This document shows, one piece after another, positions 56,690 through 64,000 of a stretch of DNA of 64,000 nt. The translations under genes and the position numbers were made by a program. Every line of letters starts with the position of its first letter. The stretch's first letter is position 1. The stretch is from Begonia masoniana (Eukaryota; Streptophyta; Magnoliopsida; Cucurbitales; Begoniaceae). The notes under the pieces are model-generated. The model had not been told where the DNA came from. It did not search any database and saw nothing but the letters and a program-made list of their open reading frames with translations. The DNA lies in assembly GCA_022432975.1 (NCBI GenBank), contig CM039505.1, positions 45,986,544 through 46,050,543 of the forward strand, written 5' to 3'.

Positions 56690-56937
56690 GGCGATCGATC
56701 TCCTCTCATTGGGCGATCGATCGGCTCTGTTTGTAAAAGTATTTTTGTTGATGTTTATGGATGAAGCATTGCCGATCGATTGTCGTTCCTTCTGCGATCG
56801 ATCAGCTTTTGCTTGTTCCTCATGATGGATGGCAGAGGCAGTGCTGGGTGATCAATCGGCTCTACCACTGCAAGTACAATTTTAGTTGATAACAGAAGCA
56901 TTGTCGATCGATCGGCACTCATGGGCGATTGATCAGC
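56690..56937. repeat. Palindrome array (CGATCGATCGGC) upstream of the hAT transposase
   Basis: Three inverted-repeat pairs lie at 56690-56725 (GGCGATCGATC facing GGGCGATCGATCGGC), 56771-56806 (GCCGATCGATTG facing GCGATCGATCAGC) and 56903-56937 (GTCGATCGATCGGC facing GGGCGATTGATCAGC). A single GGGTGATCAATCGGC at 56845-56859 lies between. Arm sequence and layout match the array at 48979-49197 and, less closely, 16275-16492. Confidence 0.88.
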
Positions 56938-57161
56938 TATACCTCTGTGAAACGAAATTACAGACGCAGAACTCCGAAGCCGAAGATCTGTAGATGGTCG
57001 TACTCGTTGTCGTTGGTAAATTTCAATGTAAGACGAATACGTGGCTGTCCATGTCTGCTGTTGAGGAGTCTGAAAGGGTCCTCAACTGGGCGCCGGAGAA
57101 GGCCCTGACCTGGGAATCGGAGTTGGGCTTGACCGAGCCATCGGAGAGTAGGAGGCTGTCG

Positions 57162-57392
57162 ATTGTCGCCGTCGGAGAGGGCCCAGGGCCCCGAGTTGGT
57201 CTTGACGAGCCAGCTCGTGAGCAGGCTCGTTGAGCCCGATCATCGACAGGCTCGCGAGCCGGGATGGCCGAGCTTGGCTCGGCCTGTCTGTGTGACCCGG
57301 GCCAAACCAGCTCGTTACTGTAGCGGGCCGAGCTTGGCACGGCCCGCTATAGTAACGAGGCGAGCGTGCAGGCTGCGAGCCAGCCCGCCAGT
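57162..57392. repeat. hAT right subterminal repeats
   Basis: GC-rich stretch with repeated GAGCC/GGCTCG, CCAGCTCGT and AGCTTGGC(T/A)CGGCC(T/C) words ending at the 12-bp TIR. It is the counterpart of the left subterminal region. Several overlapping frames are open only because of the base composition. Confidence 0.75.
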
Positions 57393-57404
57393 TTAACATC
57401 TCTA

Positions 57405-57783
57405 ATGTGAGCCTTTAAGTCCTCCCATGTAGGGATTTGTGATTCACCGTACCTCCTCCGATTCTTAACTAGTTGATCCTATCAAATACTAGCGTAGTTC
57501 GTGAACTTAATTTCGGCAACCAAAACTAAGTCTTTTTTTTGTTCCCAATCCAACTAACCCCGGGGTTATTCTTCCCTTGGAAAGGCAGAATATTTACCTT
57601 GATATTTCGTAAATCGTTATTTTCTCAGTTTGTCCCCTCATGCCTTTCCTTTGGACAATAATCACTATACTCTTCAAATTCTCCATCAATATCCTTCCTT
57701 TGCCGTGCATGGCTAGGGGTTGAAGATTCTAATCGTTCCATTCTTTGGGTTAGAGTCGTGTATTGATATTGCATGGCTCTCAT
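57405..57783 (-). pseudogene. Old Gypsy gag, 5' half, separated by the hAT
   Basis: In element sense from 57783: MRAMQYQYTTLTQRMERLES, a coiled region, then IKVNILPFQGKNNPG, EIKFTNYASI, RRRYGESQIPTWEDLKAHM up to the target duplication at 57405. This is the start of a Ty3 gag capsid domain, with a few stops. Reading resumes across the hAT at 46634 (AYM..., YYYRDL), so the two halves were one gene before the hAT arrived. 57784-57983 is the leader, with no features seen. Confidence 0.8.
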
Positions 57784-57983
57784 GAAAATTTTAAATCAAC
57801 TTTGTTGTGCTCCTCCCTCATTGTTTTCAGCCAAAATAATCAAATAAAAAAAAGTGTTAGTAATCAACAAATAATTTAACCTTACGGACCTCACACTTTC
57901 CCTCACGTGTTTGCACTCAAATGGTGTCACTCCACTCGTGTTTCGCTAAAAAAATATTGGTTTTTTTTAAAAAATAATAGTCT

Positions 57984-60252
57984 TGTAACGCCCCGAGTTA
58001 TCTGAACCCGGTTCGCTACTCATTACTTGATCATAACTAAGAAATTTCGTATAAATTTAAAACTTCATTCGACATTCAAAATTTGACATTTTCTAAACGT
58101 TCAAAACATTTGAAAACTTTGCAGCGGAAAATTATTTAAAACTACAATGGGGATTTAACTAGCTGTGAAAATATTGTTGGAAAGATTAATGGAAATGTTT
58201 AAAGTATTCGGTCAAGAGAAAATAAGGTTTTAAATGATGGACTACTCAAGGAATTACAAAAGTCGAATTCATCTGCCGACGACAAAGTCAACGGAAGGAA
58301 ACGGAACGAGGTTCCTGCCGATGACGTCACGAGTTGAACTCGTCTGCCGACGACTAGTCAACGGAAGGAGCAGAAGCAGAAAACCAAAGGCTTCTGCCGA
58401 TGACGTCTACACAACTTCACCCACAACTTCATCTACCGATGAAATCATGGTAACTTCACACACCACTTCATCTGCCGATGAAGTTAACATAACTTCATCT
58501 GCCGATGAAGTCAGCGCAATTTCATCGCTCAATAGACAAACACACGTCATCTTCCGATAACAACAATATGACTCCACGCCTTCCGATTCGCTAAACGACA
58601 AACGGGTTACTCTACACCTTCTGATTCGCTAAACGACAAACGGGTTTCTCCCTCTTCCGATGGAATGGACTACATCTGCCGACACGTGCTACTCACGTAA
58701 CTCCTTAAGGCATCTACTGATAGACTTTAAAATTTACATCTTCCGATGGCTTTTCTGAAGACATCTTCCGATAGAATTTAAAATTTACCCAACATCTACC
58801 GACAGATATCATCTGTCGATAGAGAGCAAAACAACAACTCTAATCGCTTCACTTGCAAATCCAGTAATAAACCAACAGAATACTAAATTCAGAGAAAACT
58901 AAGAATACTTTTGAAAACTTCAAGTAACTCATTCTTGCTAAAACTAACCAGAGACAATCCAAACCTTTGTGTCACTAGAAACCCATAAGTACTATCTTGA
59001 AATCCCAACAGAATATCGTTATCAGAAAAGAAACTCAAAAGCGAATTCCAAAACATTAAAGTTTCTACTGTCATGAAAGCTCAGTATAATAAATTTGAAA
59101 TACTGTCAATTAATCTTTGTTAGTCAATGACACCAGTCAAACCGCCCCATCAGATGCCTGACCGTTGCACAGCCGTGCTCCACCAACCTTATCTACTCGG
59201 TTATGCTCTCAGGGAAATCACCTGCTGTATCCTCAACACCTACATCACAAAACTCATCTATTAGCCTAATGCTAAGCAAGTAAAGCATTAATGAAATGTA
59301 TGCTGAAACATAAACCCTGATCATGCAGTTTCTAATTTTCTCAACTCAGTTGTGCATCGTTCATAAACTGGTCTGATCTCTAAGTTCCCTTGGGAGTGGG
59401 ATCGGTTCTCCCAATGTAATAAATCCTCTACTCAGTTAAGGGGCGGATTACTTCCCTTAATAGCTAATACAGATCCCTTAATTCCCTTGGGAGTGGGATC
59501 GGTTCTCCCAATGTAATAAATCCTCTACTCAGTTAAGGGGCGGATTACTTCCCTTAACAGCTACTCTGTTTCATTCAATTCATACTCATCATAACCTTGC
59601 ACATAAATTCATTTTCGTAATTCTTCAAAAACTTAATGCATGACATAAAGAAAAGAAACACTCAAACATGCATAAACCTACTATTTTGTGATGTAGGCCC
59701 GAAGGCTCACACATTACTTTACTTACCTGGCTCCTGGAAATCGCTCGGCTATATGCTACTCCAAAAATCTGCTCACCTAAAACCATTGACAGATTATGGA
59801 TTAGATCCCCACTAAACTTTATCTAACTACTGAAGTCTAAGGAAGCCAGTTTGGGGCTCTACTGATTAAGCATTCCCGATACATCACTAAACTCCAAAAC
59901 CCAAATCTCTCACCCGCAGCTTATCGAAGATACCTACATTGCAATCCTTCAGCTACCCTAGCACTAGAACGGCAAGTAGTTGATTCAAAACTCACCTTGG
60001 TTGGGGAAAATCGGAGGGGAAATCGCCCAGAGGTAGTCTGCTTGAGCTGAGAGGTAAGAGTAATAAAACAGTGGCGGCTAAACCTCACTAAACCTTTCCT
60101 TAAATACCTTATTCACAATATAAATTCGCAATTACCATCTTGCCCCTGCCTAGTCATTTACAACCTAATCAACATTTCACTAAATTTTAACCATAAAAAT
60201 TATATACCACCGTTTAATAACTTATTTTGATTTATTGAAACCGGGTGCTACA
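57984..60252 (-). repeat. 3' LTR of a Tekay-type Gypsy element
   Basis: 2269 bp from TGTAACGCCCCGAG (57984) to CCGGGTGCTACA (60252). The polypurine tract and coding region to its right on the minus strand make it the 3' LTR. The five bases before it (AGTCT) should be one target-duplication copy. 58260-58820 is crowded with CATCTGCCGATGA, CTTCCGATGG and GCCGACGAC words, with ACGACAAACGGG repeats. 59385-59565 holds two copies of a block of about 98 bp (CTTGGGAGTGGGATCGGTTC and on). The retroviral-like promoter would be in 58.8-60.1 kb. Confidence 0.92.
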
Positions 60253-60272
60253 ATCTACCCTCCTTAAAAGAA
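60253..60272 (-). promoter_or_regulatory. Polypurine tract of the Tekay-type element
   Basis: The minus strand reads TTTTAAGGAGGGTAGAT immediately before the 3' LTR, the expected plus-strand primer. Confidence 0.75.
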
Positions 60273-60287
60273 TTTTGTCCTCAAAAT

Positions 60288-63200
60288 TCAGTACCTGAAT
60301 AACTCCGGATGTTGATCCATCATGTCTTGCTGGCGTTCCCAAGTTGTCTCCTCCAAGTTCTGGTTGTGCCATAAGACTTTCACTAGTGGCACTTCTTTGT
60401 TGCGCAATACCTTTACTGCATAATCTAGAATCTTTACTGGCTTTTCTTCATAGGTGAGTGTAGGTTGAATCTCAATGTTCTGCTGTTCAACGACATGAGT
60501 TGGATCCCGTATACACTTCTTTAGCATAGAGACATGGAACACATCATGTATTCCTTCCATAGAAGCTGGTAGCTGTAATTGATAGGCTGCTTTCCCAACT
60601 CTCTTCAGGATAGTGAACGGTCCAATAAATCTGGGGTTCAACTTTCCTCTTTTTCCAAATCTCACGACTCCTTTGAAAGGTGACACCTTAAGGAAAACTT
60701 CATCCTCTACTTCAAATTCCAGTTCTCTTCTCCTCTTGTCTGCATAGCTTTTCTGTCGGCTTTGAGCTGTCAAAATTCTCTGTCGGATGAGGGCAATCTT
60801 CTCCACTGTTTGCTGCACGATATCAGGACCTAGTAGTTGTGCTTCACCAACTTCATCCCAGTACAAAGGTGATCTGCATTTTCGTCCATATAATGCCTCA
60901 TACGGTGCCATTCCTATTGTCGCCTGAAAACTGTTGTTGTAAGAGAACTCTACCAATGGTAAATACTTACTCCAAGATCCTTGAAAATCTAATATGCACG
61001 CTCGGAGCATATCCTCTAAGGTCTGAATAGTTCTCTCGGATTGTCCATCTGTTTGAGGGTGAAAGGCTGTGCTAAAGTTAAGTTGTGTTCCCATAGCCTT
61101 ATGCAAACTTTTCCAAAACTTAGATGTAAATCTAGAGTCTCGGTCTGAAACTATAGTGCTTGGAACTCCATGCAATCTAATGATCTCTTGCACATACAAC
61201 TCTGCTAGTTGATCCATCGAATATGTTATCTTAATAGGAAGAAAATGGGCGGATTTGGTCAAGCGATCAACTATTACCCAAATTGCATCGTGTCCTTTTG
61301 CTGTTCTAGGCAATCCTGTAACAAAATCCATTGTCACTTGTTCCCACTTCCATTCCGGAACTAGTAGGGGTTGCAATGTTCCTGCAGGCCTCTGATGTTC
61401 AGCTTTGACCTGCTGGCAGACCAAACATGACTCCACGTACTCCGCCACACATCTTTTCATACTTGGCCACCAAAAATGCTGCTTGAGATCCCTGTACATC
61501 TTAGTACTTCCAGGATGAATAGAGAGTCTAGAAGAATGAGCCTCGGATAGAATTTCCTTTCGAAGCTCGACATTAGCTGGAACAAACCATCTATTTCTAA
61601 ACTTAAGGATTCCATCAGCCGAGCAGTTGAAATCTGTCTTGACAGTAGAATCTATGTACAGCTTATACTTATTGCATTCAGCGTCATTCATTTGAACTTC
61701 CTTTATTCTCCCCAAAATAGTAGGCCTCAAAGATATGGCCGAAAGCATGGCTGACACGCTAGATACTGCTTCAAGGTTAAACCTTAGGAATTCAGTCTCT
61801 AAGGCTATCGGTATGTCTAGAATCAACGTAGAAACCGATGGAGTCACCCTGCTCAAAGCGTCTGCCACTACATTCGCTTTGCCGGGATGATACTTAATCT
61901 CAAAGTCATAGTCTTTTACAAATTCCAACCATCTACGTTGCCTCATGTTTAGCTCCTTCTGTGTGAAAATGTACTTCAGACTCTTATGATCTGAAAATAT
62001 TTCGCAAGTTTGTCCATACAGGTAGTGCCTCCAAATCTTTAATGCAAAAACCACTGCAGCTAATTCTAAGTCATGAGTAGGATAATTCTTCTCGTGCACT
62101 TTTAATTGCCTAGATGCATAAGCTATGACTTTTCCGTCTTGCATCAAAACACAGCCAAGTCCAATTTTGGAAGCATCGCAATAAATACTAAACTTACCGT
62201 TTTCAACAGGAAGGGTTAGTATAGGTGCATTGGTCAATTTCTGCTTTAAGGTTTGGAAACTGAACTCACACTTATCAGTCCAAATATACTTTACATTTTT
62301 CCTTGTTAACATAGTGAGGGGTGTGGCAATCTTCGAAAACCCCTCAATGAACTTTCTGTAGTACCCTGCTAGTCCAAGAAAGCTCCTGATATCTGTAGCA
62401 TTCTTCGGTTGGGGCCATTCCTTAACTGCTTGAACTTTAGCTGGATCGACAGATATTCCATCACCAGAGATCACGTGACCAAGAAAGTGAACTCTGTCCA
62501 ACCAAAATTCACACTTGGAAAACTTAGCATAAAGTTGGTGCTGTCTTAGTAACTCCAACACCAAACCCAAATGCCTTGCATGCTCGTCCTCAGTTTTAGA
62601 GTAGATTAGGATGTCATCAATGAATACAATAACAAACTTATCTAAATACTCACGAAACACCCTATTCATGAGATCCATGAAGGCTGCTGGTGCATTTGTC
62701 AAACCAAAAGACATAACCAAAACTCATAGTGTCCATACCTTGTACGAAAAGCAGTCTTTGGGATGTCTTCGGATTTAACCTTCAATTGGTAATAACCGGA
62801 CCTTAAGTCAATCTTAGAGAAAACTCTCGCACCCTTAAGTTGGTCAAATAAGTCGTCAATCCTCGGTAGAGGGTACTTATTCTTGACAGTTAACTTATTC
62901 AATTCTTTATAATCAATGCACATACGCATTGATCCATCCTTCTTCTTGACAAAGAGGACAGGTGCACCCCACGGTGAGAAGCTTGGGCGTATGAATCCCT
63001 TCTCCAACAAGTCCTCCAACTGTTTCTTTAACTCTTTAAGTTCTGTTGGTGCTAGTCTATATGGATTTTTAGACACAGGCTCGGCTCCGGGGTAAACATC
63101 TACAACAAATTCGATTTCTCTATCGGGTGGTAAACCAGGAAGGTCATCTAAAAACACTTCAGGAAAGTCTCGGACAGTTAGGACATTCTGAGGATTTGCC

Positions 63201-63334
63201 TTTCCTACAAGCCGTGCGTCTAAAACGCTAGCTAAGAAGCACAAATACCCTCTACACAGGGAAGGTCTAGTGTTAATGGAAGTCATCACAGACATCACCT
63301 CACTCTTCCTTGAGGCCTGAAAGGTATGTTTCAA
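60288..63334 (-). pseudogene. pol: Tekay-type Gypsy pol with chromodomain, one frameshift
   Basis: In element sense RT begins in 63334-62699 ([50 protein letters not shown]). It continues one frame over from about 62720 ([16 protein letters not shown], the catalytic [11 protein letters not shown]); a single missing T in the run at 62717-62722 causes the shift. RNase H follows ([26 protein letters not shown]). The integrase has a zinc domain ([22 protein letters not shown]) and DDE core ([31 protein letters not shown]). A chromodomain-like tail ([27 protein letters not shown]) ends at 60288. The tail and Gypsy domain order mark a Tekay/Del chromovirus; such chromodomains steer integration to heterochromatin. 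Confidence 0.93.
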
Positions 63335-63357
63335 ATTACCAGGGGGTTGGAAACTAA

Positions 63358-63999
63358 CTATTCCAGTCCTACAATCAATTGTGGCGTGGCATAATGTTTA
63401 AACAACCAATCCATTCCTAGGATTACATCAAATCCCATTATGTCCATAATAATGAGATCGGCAGGTAAATTCATGTTCCCTACCAATACATTGCTATCAG
63501 GAATTACTTGGTTAGAGTGCATATGTTCACCAGAGGGTAAGGCAACATCAAATACATGCACAGTAGAGGTAAGCTTTACATCTAACTTATCAGCAAATGT
63601 CAATGCTACGAATGAATGTGTTGCACCAGAATCTATCAATGTAAAAGCGGGTAGGGAATTGACCAGTATAGTACCTGACACCACAGCAGGCTGCTCATCA
63701 TCGCCTGGCTCAACCATGGAGAATATTCTTGGCTTAATCACAGCAGGGCCATTCTTCAAGGCCGGACAGTCTCTGTTAAAGTGACCAACCTTGCCGCAGT
63801 TGAAACACCGAGTGACTCTGGGTCTCGGGCAATCTCTGAAAGCATGCCCAACTTCATCGCAATTGAAACACTTTCCCGATCCAAACCTGCATTCACCCAA
63901 ATGACTTTTCAGACACTTCGGACACTGGGGATACTTCTGACTATCCGGTACCTTCCTCCTTGATCTTTGGCTATTCTGGCCTTCATTCGGCCTCTTCAT
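63358..63999 (-). pseudogene. gag: Tekay-type Gypsy gag C-terminus and protease, running off the window
   Basis: Open to the window edge. Three zinc knuckles in a row (CPKCLKSHLGEC, CFNCDEVGHAFRDC, CFNCGKVGHFNRDC) are followed by the aspartic protease with LIDSGATHSF and VILGMDWL. The frame ends at 63358 because GTGGC is duplicated in tandem at 63381-63390, a 5-bp insertion. Pol continues in another frame from 63334. With the RT frameshift this copy is inactive for pol. The rest of gag, the primer site and the 5' LTR lie beyond 64000. Confidence 0.9.
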
Positions 64000-64000
64000 C

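Larger units (their letters stand above)
46635..57404 (-). mobile_element. hAT DNA transposon, composite, 10.8 kb
   Basis: Terminal 12-mers TAGAGATGTTAA (46635-46646) and TTAACATCTCTA (57393-57404) are perfect inverses. They are flanked by ATGTAAGC (46627-46634) and ATGTGAGC (57405-57412), an 8-bp target duplication with one change, as expected for hAT. The flanking DNA is gag coding sequence of one Gypsy element that reads across the site, which independently proves insertion. Contents in the coding direction (minus): GC-rich 5' subterminal region, palindrome array, broken transposase interrupted by a solo LTR, another solo LTR, a second palindrome array, a second broken gene (putative plant transposon protein type) and the 3' subterminal region. 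Without the two solo LTRs it would be about 6.1 kb. Confidence 0.88.

Overview
The window is nuclear DNA of a flowering plant, most likely a eudicot. Evidence: spliced genes with GT-AG introns, TATA boxes and AATAAA signals, a eukaryotic tRNA-Gly, plant-only families (nsLTP1, TIC56, DUF538), and a dense load of plant transposons (Sirevirus/Copia, Tekay-like Gypsy, Cassandra TRIM, MULE, hAT). Five host genes are visible: a PEBP-family protein (1759-2349 +), a type-1 lipid transfer protein (31308-31770 -, two exons), TIC56 of the chloroplast inner-envelope translocon (35547-39721 +, five exons), tRNA-Gly(GCC) (40708-40778 +), and a DUF538 protein (41027-42777 -, three exons). From memory, the Arabidopsis counterparts all lie close together on chromosome 5 (At5g01300, At5g01870, At5g01590, At5g01610), so this looks like an old syntenic block pulled apart by transposons.

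Layout. 1-634 is the end of an LTR. 1.7-2.4 kb is the PEBP gene. 2965-13498 is one nearly intact Sirevirus (Copia) on the minus strand with perfect 5-bp target duplications, LTRs about 1% apart, gag, pol with a single nonsense codon, and an intact third env-like ORF. 13.5-27.7 kb is a nest. An old Gypsy-type LTR holding two tandem arrays was hit by a Cassandra TRIM (14964-15844) and by a Tekay-like solo LTR (16028-26609). That solo LTR was itself hit by another solo LTR (17761-19439) and by a 6.3-kb MULE (20285-26578). The MULE carries a transposase and a second, convergent gene for a small GRF zinc-finger/membrane protein. 27.7-44.4 kb is the gene-bearing part, with an organelle-type LSU rRNA fragment, a decayed hAT piece and a MITE-like element in a TIC56 intron.

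44.4-64 kb is a second nest. A Gypsy element reduced to gag and protease has its gag split by a 10.8-kb hAT element (46635-57404). That hAT carries a broken RICESLEEPER-like transposase, a second broken gene with a putative-plant-transposon-protein domain, and two solo LTRs (49352-51559 and 52203-54639). A Tekay-type chromovirus (57984 to beyond the right edge) then sits just upstream of the interrupted gag.

Two non-coding patterns cut across unrelated elements and are the most unusual things here. (1) Arrays of back-to-back palindromes built on GGCGATTGATCGCC or CCGATCAATCG occur in a Tekay-like LTR (16.3-16.5 kb) and upstream of both genes of the hAT element (48.98-49.20 and 56.69-56.94 kb). 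(2) Dense arrays of a CATCGGCAGATG-like word occur in the Sirevirus LTRs, in two Tekay LTRs and in a third LTR family. The same domain also seems to be present in the Sirevirus env-like ORF and in the extra gene of the hAT element. All calls come from reading the sequence; no database search or alignment program was run.
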